From Mycobacterium senriense (GTDB taxonomy: Bacteria; Actinomycetota; Actinomycetes; Mycobacteriales; Mycobacteriaceae), in NCBI RefSeq assembly GCF_019668465.1, contig NZ_AP024828.1, forward strand, positions 3,224,001-3,288,000: a DNA stretch of 64,000 bases. Direction: 5' to 3'. Below are positions 10,071-17,949 of the stretch, in pieces (position 1 is the stretch's first letter; every line of letters starts with the position of its first letter). The notes below the pieces were generated by a model that saw only the letters and a program-made list of their open reading frames with translations, searched no databases and was not told the DNA's origin. A program made the translations under genes and the position numbers.

Positions 10071-10403
10071 TCAGTAGTTGTTACAGGTGACCGCGACCTG
10101 GTTGATGTCGTCGTAGTACTTCTGCGCCGACGGCATCGCCTGGATCTGCTGGGCCATCTGCTGACGCTTCGGCGGCGGCGCCGCCAGGAAGTTGCGGATG
10201 TAGGACTGCGCGACCGGCGACGAGTTCAGCTGCTGGGCAGCAGCCGGGTCGGTCGCGTTCAGCGCCGCGATGACCTGCCCGTAGTTGCAGGTGGTGTTGA
10301 TGATCGCGTCCGACGGGTCAGCCGATGCGACCCCGGCCGCGGCCGTCAACGCCACCGCCGCGCTGCCAACCGCAACGCCCAATTTGCTCAACGACAGCCT
10401 CAT
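10071..10403 (-). CDS. Secreted TB8.4-like hemophore-related protein
   Basis: Secreted 110-residue protein, same length as H37Rv Rv1174c (TB8.4, a T-cell antigen). A Sec signal peptide spans about residues 1-28 and ends ASA-DP. The mature part has a Cys in NTTCNYGQV and one in the terminal CNNY, probably disulfide-linked. Family knowledge places it with Rv0203-type mycobacterial hemophore-related proteins; heme binding is inferred. ATG 10403 starts the signal peptide, with a purine-rich GGGGAAGG 10 nt upstream. An upstream extension of 36 residues (to 10511) is not plausible. H37Rv fadH and the PadR gene next to it are missing here. Confidence 0.85.
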   Translation of the reverse strand: MRLSLSKLGVAVGSAAVALTAAAGVASADPSDAIINTTCNYGQVIAALNATDPAAAQQLNSSPVAQSYIRNFLAAPPPKRQQMAQQIQAMPSAQKYYDDINQVAVTCNNY

Positions 10404-10792
10404 GTTGTGGACACCTTCCCCAGTTAATGCACCGCTATTACGGCGAGAACGTCTGCCCAGCGGTTGCCGTCTTTCGGTTGAGATTACCAGGCCCCGCGAA
10501 CGTCCTCGCAACGCAAGAGCTATCGACCGCCGCCGCCGGAGCGTTACTCCGCGCAGGTCAGCGGCCCGTCAGCGGTGTTCGCCCTCGGCGAAACGGGACC
10601 CGGTGGCGGCCTCCGAGACTGCCCGTCTTAAATCTGTGTATCGACTGGCGCGCCAAATAGTTGACCTGTATCTGCGACGTCTAGTATCAGTAACTGAAAG
10701 CTTCATCGGAAGCGGTTGGACGCGCCGGTGCGAGCTTGAACAGCAGCCACATTTCAGCCCACGAGATGGCCTAGTACATGGAGGAGACGTCT
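10404..10792. other. 389-bp intergenic region between the TB8.4-like gene and fdxC
   Basis: Divergent intergenic region. ORFs that cross it lack codon bias and RBSs. It holds the TB8.4 ribosome-binding region at its left end, a candidate fdxC promoter near 10661-10687 and the fdxC Shine-Dalgarno GGAGGA (10781-10786). The remainder shows nothing identifiable. H37Rv has two genes at this place, so this may be a deletion scar. Confidence 0.5.
10661..10687 (+). promoter_or_regulatory. Candidate fdxC promoter
   Basis: TTGACC (10661-10666) and TAGTAT (10682-10687) resemble -35 and -10 boxes with a 15-bp spacer, which is short. They lie about 105 nt before the fdxC start, in a locally AT-richer stretch. 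Confidence 0.35.
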
Positions 10793-11119
10793 GTGACGTA
10801 CACGATCGCCGAACCCTGTGTCGACATCAAGGACAAAGCCTGTATCGAGGAGTGCCCGGTCGACTGCATCTATGAAGGCGCTCGGATGCTCTACATCCAC
10901 CCCGACGAATGCGTCGACTGCGGGGCGTGCGAGCCGGTCTGCCCCGTCGAGGCGATCTACTACGAAGACGATGTGCCGGACCAGTGGAGCCAGTACACGC
11001 AGATCAACGCCGACTTCTTCGCCGAGCTGGGATCGCCCGGTGGCGCGGCCAAGGTCGGCATGACCGAGAACGACCCGCAAGTGGTCAAGGATCTGCCACC
11101 GCAGGGCGAAGGCGACTGA
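10793..11119 (+). CDS. fdxC: Seven-iron ferredoxin FdxC
   Basis: Cytosolic low-potential electron carrier, 108 residues. Two cluster motifs are visible: C9-x7-C17-x3-C21-P, with C25 nearby, for a [3Fe-4S] cluster, and C40-x2-C43-x2-C46-x3-C50-P for a [4Fe-4S] cluster. The C-terminal extension of ~55 residues is usual for actinobacterial 7Fe ferredoxins. GTG 10793 chosen because GGAGGA (10781-10786) is well spaced and the conserved N-terminus is (M)TYTIAEPCVD. Stop is only 8 nt before dapC, so the two are probably co-transcribed, as in H37Rv (Rv1177-Rv1178). Confidence 0.95.
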   Translation: MTYTIAEPCVDIKDKACIEECPVDCIYEGARMLYIHPDECVDCGACEPVCPVEAIYYEDDVPDQWSQYTQINADFFAELGSPGGAAKVGMTENDPQVVKDLPPQGEGD

Positions 11120-11127
11120 GCGGCCCG

Positions 11128-12246
11128 GTGCCACACCAGCTCAAAAAGCGCCGGCCGGCGGTCTCGGCGTCCCTGCCGGAGTTCCCCTGGGACACCCTGG
11201 CCGATGCGAAGGCGCGGGCCGGCGCCCATCGGGACGGGATCGTCGACCTCTCCGTCGGCACCCCGGTCGACCCGGTCGCACCGGTGATCCAGGAGGCGCT
11301 GGCGGCGGCCGCTTCGGCGTCGGGCTATCCCGCCACCGTGGGCACCGCGCGGCTGCGCGAATCGGCGGTCGCGGCGCTGGAGCGCCGGTTCGGCATCACC
11401 GGGCTCACCGAGGCGGCCGTGCTTCCGGTCATCGGCAGCAAGGAGCTCATCGCCTGGCTGCCCACGCTGCTGGGCCTGGGCCCCGCCGACCCGATCGTGG
11501 TGCCCGAGCTGGCGTATCCGACCTATGACATCGGGGCCCGGCTGGCCGGGGCGCGAGTGCTGCGCGCGGATTCGCTGACGCAGCTGGGCCCGCAATCGCC
11601 GTCGCTTTACTACCTGAACTCGCCGAGCAATCCGACCGGACGCGTCCTGGGCATCGAGCACCTGCGCAAAGTGGTCGGATGGGCGCGCGACAGGGGCTGC
11701 CTGGTGGCCTCCGACGAGTGCTATCTGGGGCTGGGCTGGGATGACCATCCGCTGTCGATCCTGCATCCCTCGGTGTGTGACGGCGACCATGCCGGCCTGC
11801 TCGCCATCCACTCCTTGTCGAAGAGCTCCTCGCTGGCCGGATACCGGGCCGGGTTCGTCGCTGGAGACCCCGAGCTGGTCGCCGAGCTGCTCGCCGTGCG
11901 CAAGCACGCCGGGATGATGGTGCCGACGCCGGTGCAGGCGGCCATGGTGGCGGCCCTGAACGACGACGCCCACGAGCTGGCGCAGCGCGAGCGTTACGAA
12001 CGGCGCCGCGCGGCGCTGCTGCCCGCGCTGCGTTCTGCCGGCTTCACCATCGACCACTCCGAAGCGGGCCTTTATCTGTGGGCCACCCGCGGCGAGCCGT
12101 GCCACGACAGCGTCGCCTGGCTGGCGCAGCGCGGCATCCTGGTGGCGCCGGGCGATTTCTACGGGCCCCGCGGTGCGCAGCACGTGCGGGTTGCGCTGAC
12201 CGCCAGCGACGAGCGGATCGCCGCCGCCGTGCAGCGGCTCGCCTAG
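11128..12246 (+). CDS. dapC: N-succinyldiaminopimelate aminotransferase
   Basis: Class I/II PLP aminotransferase assigned to the succinylase branch of lysine/diaminopimelate synthesis, making cell-wall meso-DAP. The PLP lysine is K232 in SLSKSSSLAGYRAGF; PSNPTGR and SDECYLGL are the substrate and cofactor-binding motifs. Start GTG 11128 gives 372 residues; the conserved family N-terminus (SASLPEFPWDTLADAK) begins around residue 13, so the first dozen residues are uncertain. It pairs functionally with dapD and dapE further along this window. Confidence 0.88.
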   Translation: MPHQLKKRRPAVSASLPEFPWDTLADAKARAGAHRDGIVDLSVGTPVDPVAPVIQEALAAAASASGYPATVGTARLRESAVAALERRFGITGLTEAAVLPVIGSKELIAWLPTLLGLGPADPIVVPELAYPTYDIGARLAGARVLRADSLTQLGPQSPSLYYLNSPSNPTGRVLGIEHLRKVVGWARDRGCLVASDECYLGLGWDDHPLSILHPSVCDGDHAGLLAIHSLSKSSSLAGYRAGFVAGDPELVAELLAVRKHAGMMVPTPVQAAMVAALNDDAHELAQRERYERRRAALLPALRSAGFTIDHSEAGLYLWATRGEPCHDSVAWLAQRGILVAPGDFYGPRGAQHVRVALTASDERIAAAVQRLA

Positions 12247-12333
12247 CCGAGGCGCACCGCGCGGGCACCCGAGACGGGCGGGCGTGCACAATGCATCGAG
12301 GCGTTCCACGTTCTCTGGGTAAGGACGGTGCTC

Positions 12334-14697
12334 GTGACCAGTTCGACCGGCAAGCTGCGCATCCCGCTCTCGCTAGGGGACATCGCCAAGCGGGTGTTCC
12401 TTGGAAAGCCGTTGATCACCGAGGACATCGCGTCGGAGAAGCTATCGAATTCCGTTGCGCTAGGCGCGCTTTCGCCCGACGCCGTCTCCTCCGTCGCGTA
12501 CGGTCCCGAGCAGATCCTGATCGAACTGTTGCCCCACGCCGGGCTGGCCGCCTTCCTGCTTCTGCTGCCCATCACCGGTGTCATCCTGCTGATCCTGGTG
12601 CTGGTGGCCGCCTCGTATCGGCAGGTGGTCATGGCCTACACCCGGGCCGGCGGTTCGTACATCGTGGCGCGCGACAACTTCGGTCCCAGAGTTGCGCAGA
12701 TCGCCGCCGCGGCCCTGTTGATCGACTATGTGGTCACGGTCGCCGTGCAGTCGGCGGCCGGGACCGTCGCGGTGGTCTCGGCGATTCCCGCGCTGGGCCC
12801 ATACAGCCTCGAGCTCACCGTCGCCGTGGTGCTGATGATCTGCTACGCCAACCTGCGGGGCCTGAAGGAAGCGGGGTTGCCGTTCGCGGTGGCGACCTAT
12901 TCCTTCATCGTCATGGTCGGACTGACCATCGTGATCGGCATCGTCCGCGCGGCCATCGGGAACCTGCCGACCTACGATCCCGCCCACCTGGCCGGCACGG
13001 TGCCGGTGCACCAGGGCAACGGTCTGGTGCTGGGCGCCACGATCTTGGTGCTGCTGCGTGCGTTCGCCAACGGGGGTTCGTCGCTGACCGGGGTCGAGGC
13101 CATCTCCAACACGGTCGACTACTTCCGCAAGCCCCAGGGCCGCAACGCGCGTCGAGTGCTGACCGCGATGGCGACCATCCTCGGCTTGCTGCTGGCCGGC
13201 GTCGCCTACCTGGCCCACGTCACCCACGCCACGCCGTATCTGACCGAATATCCCTCGGTCTTGTCGCAGATCGGGCGTGCCGTCTTCGGGAGCGGCACCG
13301 TCGGCGACGTCTTCTACGTCCTGGTCCAGGCTGCAACGGCCGCCATCTTGTTCACCGGCGCGAACACCAGCTTCAACGGCTTCCCGGCCCTGGCCAGTTT
13401 CGTCGCCGAAGACCGCTTCCTGCCCAGGCAGCTCACGAAACGTGGCCATCGCCTGGTGTTTTCGAACGGGATCATCACCCTGACGGCGCTGTCGGTCGCA
13501 TTGCTGGTGGCCACCGGCGGGTCGGTGAATGCGCTGGTGCCGTTCTACGCGATCGGGGTGTTCACCGGATTCTCGATGGCCGGTTACGGGATGACCAAAC
13601 ACCATCTGACTCATCGAGAACCGGGCTGGCGACGCCGGCTGGCGATCAACCTGTCCGCCGCGATTTTGTCGACGATCGTGGTGGGTATCTTCGCGGTGGC
13701 GAAATTCACCGAGGGCGCCTGGCTGGTGGTCGTCGTGTTCCCCCTGTTGGTGTTCATGCTGACCCGGCTCAACCGCGAATATCGCGCCGAGGCAGCCATT
13801 CTCGAGATGTTCCGAACCGACCGCCCGGAGTTGGTGAAGTACGCGCGGCACCGGGTATTCGTGTTGGTCGACTCCGTCGATCTGGCGGTGATCGAGGCCT
13901 TGCGCTACGGCAGGGGTTTGCGGGCCGACGAGCTGACCGCGGTGCATTTCATGGTCGACCCGGCCCACGCGGCGCAACTGCGAAAGCGTTGGGACCATTT
14001 CGAACTCGACACTCCGTTGCGAATTGTGGATTGCCCGGACCGTCGGATCAGCCGGGCAGCACAGCTGCTGGTTGCCAAGGCGCTTGAGGAGAAGGCGCGG
14101 ACCAATGTGACGGTGCTGCTGCCCCGAAGGACCTTCGCCCGGCTGTTGGGCCGGCTGCTGCACGACCGCACCGCCGACAAGATCTCGCGAGCGGTCAGCC
14201 TCATCCCCGACGCTGCGGCGACGATCGTGCCCTACGACGTCGAGTCGCGGATCAGGGAGGCGTACCCCGACACCTTCGAGCAGCGGATCGCGCAGGCAAT
14301 CGACAAGCTCGAGGCGTGGGTGTCCCAGGACGAGGACCAGAAGGTCGACGCCTACGAGCACCCGAAGGGGCCGCAATCGGTGGTCATGGTGGCCGGCCTG
14401 ATCTCCGGGCAGCGCGCCAGCGTCGAAGGGCGCGTCAGTGAGGTCGAAGACGTCACGACCCGCGGCCGGACCTACCGGCGAATCGTCATCGGCGACAGCA
14501 CCGGCGAAATGACCGTGATCTTCCGCCCGGGCCACGGGGGCGACGACATCCAGCCCGGTCAGGTACTGCGAGTCACCGGGAAGGCTCGCCAGACCGGCAC
14601 CCGGGACATATCGATGCTCGATCCGGATTATCAAGTCATCGAGGATCCCGCCAAGGACGCCGAGTCCGAAGACTCCGAACAAACCAGCGATACGTAG
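12334..14697 (+). CDS. APC-family permease with C-terminal OB-fold domain
   Basis: About 787 residues. Residues ~45-490 hold about 12 transmembrane helices of the amino acid-polyamine-organocation superfamily (SSVAYGPEQIL, GxxKEAGLPFA, GANTSFNGFPALASFVAEDR). Residues ~500-660 form a cytosolic part. Residues ~690-775 look like an OB-fold (ASVEGRVSEVEDVTTRGRTYRRIVIGDSTGEMTVIF). The substrate is not evident; it resembles Rv2690c-type permeases. GTG 12334 chosen because AAGGA (12321-12325) is 8 nt away; GTG 12328 is too close to it. No H37Rv counterpart at this position. An OB-fold on a transporter is unusual (see findings). Confidence 0.8.
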   Translation: MTSSTGKLRIPLSLGDIAKRVFLGKPLITEDIASEKLSNSVALGALSPDAVSSVAYGPEQILIELLPHAGLAAFLLLLPITGVILLILVLVAASYRQVVMAYTRAGGSYIVARDNFGPRVAQIAAAALLIDYVVTVAVQSAAGTVAVVSAIPALGPYSLELTVAVVLMICYANLRGLKEAGLPFAVATYSFIVMVGLTIVIGIVRAAIGNLPTYDPAHLAGTVPVHQGNGLVLGATILVLLRAFANGGSSLTGVEAISNTVDYFRKPQGRNARRVLTAMATILGLLLAGVAYLAHVTHATPYLTEYPSVLSQIGRAVFGSGTVGDVFYVLVQAATAAILFTGANTSFNGFPALASFVAEDRFLPRQLTKRGHRLVFSNGIITLTALSVALLVATGGSVNALVPFYAIGVFTGFSMAGYGMTKHHLTHREPGWRRRLAINLSAAILSTIVVGIFAVAKFTEGAWLVVVVFPLLVFMLTRLNREYRAEAAILEMFRTDRPELVKYARHRVFVLVDSVDLAVIEALRYGRGLRADELTAVHFMVDPAHAAQLRKRWDHFELDTPLRIVDCPDRRISRAAQLLVAKALEEKARTNVTVLLPRRTFARLLGRLLHDRTADKISRAVSLIPDAAATIVPYDVESRIREAYPDTFEQRIAQAIDKLEAWVSQDEDQKVDAYEHPKGPQSVVMVAGLISGQRASVEGRVSEVEDVTTRGRTYRRIVIGDSTGEMTVIFRPGHGGDDIQPGQVLRVTGKARQTGTRDISMLDPDYQVIEDPAKDAESEDSEQTSDT

Positions 14698-15600
14698 CCC
14701 CTCGAGTCCGGTGCGCCGAAAGAAATACCCTAAATCCCAGACGATTTCGGCGCCGCCTCCGGTTGGCGCATCCGTCGATGGCGGCACATCGCGACGAAAC
14801 CGGCTATTCGGGCGGCCGACCCCTGCGCTGCATCGCCGGCCGCGCGTTTGCCGGCCGGGTTCGGACCCCTGCCGGCGCAACCGCCCGCGACGGCGAAATT
14901 ACTTCCGCCTGAGTCAAACCCACCGACACCGACGGACAACGCCGAACAGTGGATGTACAGAAGACCAACAGCTAACGCCGCTGGCTTGCCGAAGCGGCAT
15001 GCCCTGTTGAACGGGGTTCGAGGCCGAGCGTTGTGATACCCGACGACGGTCCCCCCGTGCTGCGGGCAACGACCCGAACCTGTGGCGCCGGGCGGCCTGG
15101 ACGCGGGCCGGGATGACTCCTCGGGCGAAAGCTGCGGTGCGGCGCCGACACGGCAGGTCCACCGGAGGTGTCGACGCGTTGCCACGTGCATCGCGGCACC
15201 GCCCGCGCGGGGGGCTTCTCCGCCGTCAACGTGCCGATCGACCCGCCCCAAGTGGGCGTGATTTCATTTGCCGGCGGACCTATAGGCGGGCTCGGCGCTT
15301 GACGGCGCGGCGGGACGTCCGTGAACGAAATAAACTGACCTAAGTTGGCCATCTTTACTTGTGGACTGGTTCTGATCCGGATTGATTGATAAACAATATG
15401 GTGAAGGTGTGTGGCCGGTATCGATGCGGCGAGGCTGCCGCGCCGAAGCCGTGCGTCGGTGTGGGCAGGCAAACAAATCCTGCGGAGCGGGCGCGGCGTC
15501 CCGTCGGCCACCAGTGCGGCGACCGGTGATGCGGAGGATGGCAAGTGGCCGTTAGGGTTTCGCCGGTGTCGGGCGAGACGTGGTGAACAGGGAGCTGGCA
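14698..15600. other. About 0.9 kb without a convincing gene
   Basis: Open frames exist on both strands but have poor codon usage, no RBS and no recognisable product. Base composition is patchy: 15325-15410 is AT-richer than anything nearby. There is an imperfect ATTG...CAAT repeat at 15381-15397 and a GTGAAGGTG downstream of it. This is the likely promoter/leader zone of the cysC-sat operon. No SAM or other sulfur riboswitch was recognised. It may also mark the junction where the H37Rv-type lipid locus was replaced. Confidence 0.5.
15381..15397. promoter_or_regulatory. AT-rich imperfect inverted repeat upstream of cysC
   Basis: ATTG (15381-15384) and CAAT (15394-15397) flank a TGATAAA-rich centre inside the AT-richest stretch before the sulfur cassette, about 200 nt upstream of cysC. 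It may be an operator or promoter element; no regulator is identified. Confidence 0.25.
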
Positions 15601-16269
15601 ATGTCGAACAACATCACCTGGCACGAACACCAGATAAGCCGCGCCGAACGCGAAAGACTCAACGGTCACAAGGGCTGCGTCATCTGGTTCACCGGCCTGA
15701 GCGGAAGCGGCAAGAGCACGGTGGCCAACGTCGTCGAGCAGAAACTCTACGAGCGGGGCATTCGCAGCTACCTGCTGGACGGGGACAACGTCCGCTATGG
15801 ACTCAATGCCGGCCCGGACCTTCTCGAGGAGCGCCACGGGGCCGAGTTCGCGAAGCGGTTCGGCCTGGGATTTTCCGCCCAGGATCGGGAGGAGAACATC
15901 CGCCGTATCGGCGCGGTCGCGAAGCTGTTCTGCGAGTCCGGCACCATCGCGCTGACGGCGTTCATCAGCCCGTACGTGCGTGATCGCGACGCCATCCGGG
16001 CCACCCTGAACGACGGCGATTTCCAGGAGATCTTCATCGACACCCCGATCGAGATCTGCGAGCAGCGTGATCCCAAGGGGCTCTACAAGAAAGCCCGCGC
16101 CGGCGAGATCAAAGGGTTCACCGGAATCGACGATCCCTACGAGGCTCCGGCGCAGCCCGAGCTGCGGCTCGACGGCGGCAACAAGGACGCGGACACGTTG
16201 GCCGAGGAAGTGATCGCCCATCTCGAGCGGGCGGGCGTCATCTCGGCCCGGGTCCGGCGAGACGCTTAG
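15601..16269 (+). CDS. cysC: Adenylylsulfate (APS) kinase
   Basis: Phosphorylates APS to PAPS, the sulfate donor for sulfotransferases and reduction. Stand-alone CysC of 222 residues with Walker [10 protein letters not shown] at residues 32-40, [12 protein letters not shown] (substrate-binding), and [13 protein letters not shown] and [23 protein letters not shown], all APS-kinase signatures. ATG 15601 follows AGGGAGCTGG; GTG 15580 is a weaker alternative. Mycobacteria usually carry this activity as the C-terminal half of CysNC, so a separate cysC paired with a homomeric ATP sulfurylase is a different arrangement. 72 nt before sat. Confidence 0.92.
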   Translation: MSNNITWHEHQISRAERERLNGHKGCVIWFTGLSGSGKSTVANVVEQKLYERGIRSYLLDGDNVRYGLNAGPDLLEERHGAEFAKRFGLGFSAQDREENIRRIGAVAKLFCESGTIALTAFISPYVRDRDAIRATLNDGDFQEIFIDTPIEICEQRDPKGLYKKARAGEIKGFTGIDDPYEAPAQPELRLDGGNKDADTLAEEVIAHLERAGVISARVRRDA

Positions 16270-16341
16270 CGGACGGCCCCCAATGACGGCGTCGGGAGCC
16301 GTCCACGGGCCAGCGCTGATTACCGAAACGAGGTCACGTTC

Positions 16342-17601
16342 ATGAGCTACCAAGGCCATAACGGGAAGCCGATCGTGGAACGAGTGTCCACCGAGAATGC
16401 GGCGGCCCAGATCGAAGGGCTGCCGCGCATCCCGATCCCGAAAGCCACCGCGCATGAGGTGATCAGCCTGTCCTACGGGTTCTTCACCCCGCTAACCGGA
16501 TTCATGGGCTGGCGCGAAGTGGATGGCACGCTGGACAACTTTCAGCTGCCAGACGGCTCGCTGTGGAGCATCCCGATCGTCTTCGATCTCTCCGCGGACG
16601 ATGTCGAAAAGTACGGGGTGAGGGTGGGCGAACGCGTCGTCCTGGAGTATCTCGATGCCCCGATGGCGATCTTCGAGGTCTCCGAGATCTACCAATACGA
16701 TCTGGAGCGGATGGCCGAAAAGACCTACGGCACGACCGATCCCCGGCACCCGGGCGTCAAGAAGACGCTGGCTTATGCGGATCGGTTCATCGGCGGCGAC
16801 ATCACGCTCATCAACGAGCCGGTGTTCAATGAACCCTTCAAGAGCTTCTGGCTCACGCCGCGCCAGCACAAGGATGCGCTGGCGAAAAAGAACTGGGTGC
16901 GCGCCGTCGCCCATCAAACGCGCAACGTTCCGCACACCGGCCACGAAGCCCTGATGAAGCAGGCGTGGCTGGCCGCGAACGAGGACCAGCCCGTCGACAA
17001 TCTGAACACCGGCGTGCTGGTCAATGCCATCATCGGCCAGAAACGCGTCGGCGACTACATCGACGAGGCAATCCTGTTGGCGCAGAACGAGTTGCGGACC
17101 AGTGGGTATTTCCGCGAGGACGTCCATCTGGTGTCGTTCACGCTGTGGGACATGCGCTACGCCGGGCCCCGCGAGGCCATCTTCCACGCGATCCTGCGGA
17201 CGAACCTCGGCTGTACGCATCACATGTTCGGGCGAGACCACGCCGGCGTCGGCGATTTCTACCACCCCTACGATTCCCAGAACATCCTCAAGCAACACCG
17301 CAGCGAGTTGGGCATCAAACCGGTCTTCCTGCGCGAGAACTGGTACTGCCCGGTGTGCCAGGAGGTCACCAACTCGGCCCTGTGCGGTCACGACGACCAG
17401 TCACAAAGCTTCAGCGGCAGCCTGATTCGAAGCATCCTGACCGACGAGGTCAAGCCGACCCAAAAGGTGATGCGGCACGAGGTTTTCGAAGTCGTGATGG
17501 ACAGCGCCGCCAAGTACGGCCAGGGCTCGCCGTTCGTCACCGAGGAATATCTGAAGGACAGATTGCCGGTCTTTACGCTGAACCAGTTGGAGAACTCATG
17601 A
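16342..17601 (+). CDS. sat: ATP sulfurylase, homomeric (Sat-type)
   Basis: Makes APS from ATP and sulfate. It belongs to the homomeric Sat family, not the CysDN heteromer. Active-site motifs are Q192-T-R-N195-V-P-H198-T-G-H201 and G297-R-D-H300. A zinc site C336-x2-C339...C348-x-H350 (CPVCQ, LCGHD) is like that of thermophile and dissimilatory-type Sat enzymes. 419 residues, no fused APS kinase domain. Start ATG 16342 with GAGGT 10 nt upstream. Stop overlaps the next start (ATGA), so translation is coupled. Homomeric Sat is not part of the usual mycobacterial sulfate-activation set, which suggests acquisition. Confidence 0.92.
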   Translation: MSYQGHNGKPIVERVSTENAAAQIEGLPRIPIPKATAHEVISLSYGFFTPLTGFMGWREVDGTLDNFQLPDGSLWSIPIVFDLSADDVEKYGVRVGERVVLEYLDAPMAIFEVSEIYQYDLERMAEKTYGTTDPRHPGVKKTLAYADRFIGGDITLINEPVFNEPFKSFWLTPRQHKDALAKKNWVRAVAHQTRNVPHTGHEALMKQAWLAANEDQPVDNLNTGVLVNAIIGQKRVGDYIDEAILLAQNELRTSGYFREDVHLVSFTLWDMRYAGPREAIFHAILRTNLGCTHHMFGRDHAGVGDFYHPYDSQNILKQHRSELGIKPVFLRENWYCPVCQEVTNSALCGHDDQSQSFSGSLIRSILTDEVKPTQKVMRHEVFEVVMDSAAKYGQGSPFVTEEYLKDRLPVFTLNQLENS

Positions 17602-17927
17602 GCAACGGCGAGAAGAGGATCAAGGTCAACGTCTGGATCAACGAGGAACGGCTGGAGGCGCTGGCGAATGCCGGAATGGCGGACCGGGCGATCGAGGCGT
17701 TCGCCGGCATGAAGCTACTCGAGATCTACACCACCGACGACCAGAAAGACATTTTGCTGCAGCGCTTTCCAGGGTCGAAGTATGACTCGGCCACCACTCG
17801 CTCGATCGAGCTGCTGCCCAAGCAGGTCAAGGACAGGCTGCTCGAACTGTCCATCAAGATGCACTCCACCGGTCCCGACGTGGTGGGTCACTTCCTGGAC
17901 GAAGCCCAGACGGCGAACAGCCAGTAG
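17598..17927 (+). CDS. Hypothetical 109-aa protein coupled to sat
   Basis: Not recognised. Soluble, mixed alpha/beta, rich in charged residues, no signal peptide or transmembrane segment, and no Cys. Visible stretches are KRIKVNVWINEERLEALANAG, KLLEIYTTDDQKDILLQRFPG and RSIELLPKQVKDRLLELSIK. ATG 17598 lies inside the sat stop (ATGA), so it is almost certainly translated with sat. A role as an accessory or regulatory partner of the ATP sulfurylase/APS kinase pair is inferred from coupling only. The operon ends here: the next gene is convergent 22 nt away. Confidence 0.75.
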   Translation: MSNGEKRIKVNVWINEERLEALANAGMADRAIEAFAGMKLLEIYTTDDQKDILLQRFPGSKYDSATTRSIELLPKQVKDRLLELSIKMHSTGPDVVGHFLDEAQTANSQ

Positions 17928-17949
17928 GCCCGGCCGGGGGGCGAGCGGG

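Noticed and set aside
12460..14880. 806-codon frame antisense to the APC permease, and a 669-codon frame in +1 phase at 12078-14087
   Set aside because: Low-complexity Arg/Gly/Asp-rich translations; the permease frame has clear helices and domain motifs.
15001..15040. tRNA-like T-arm (GGGGTTCGAGGCC) in the gap
   Set aside because: The 5-bp T-stem does not pair and no D or anticodon arm can be drawn.
14711..15251. Short ORFs on both strands in the 0.9-kb gap (99 and 173 codons)
   Set aside because: Poor codon bias, overlapping on opposite strands, no RBS and no motif.
14698..15600. SAM-IV or other sulfur riboswitch upstream of cysC-sat
   Set aside because: No recognisable conserved core by eye. 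A covariance search would be decisive.
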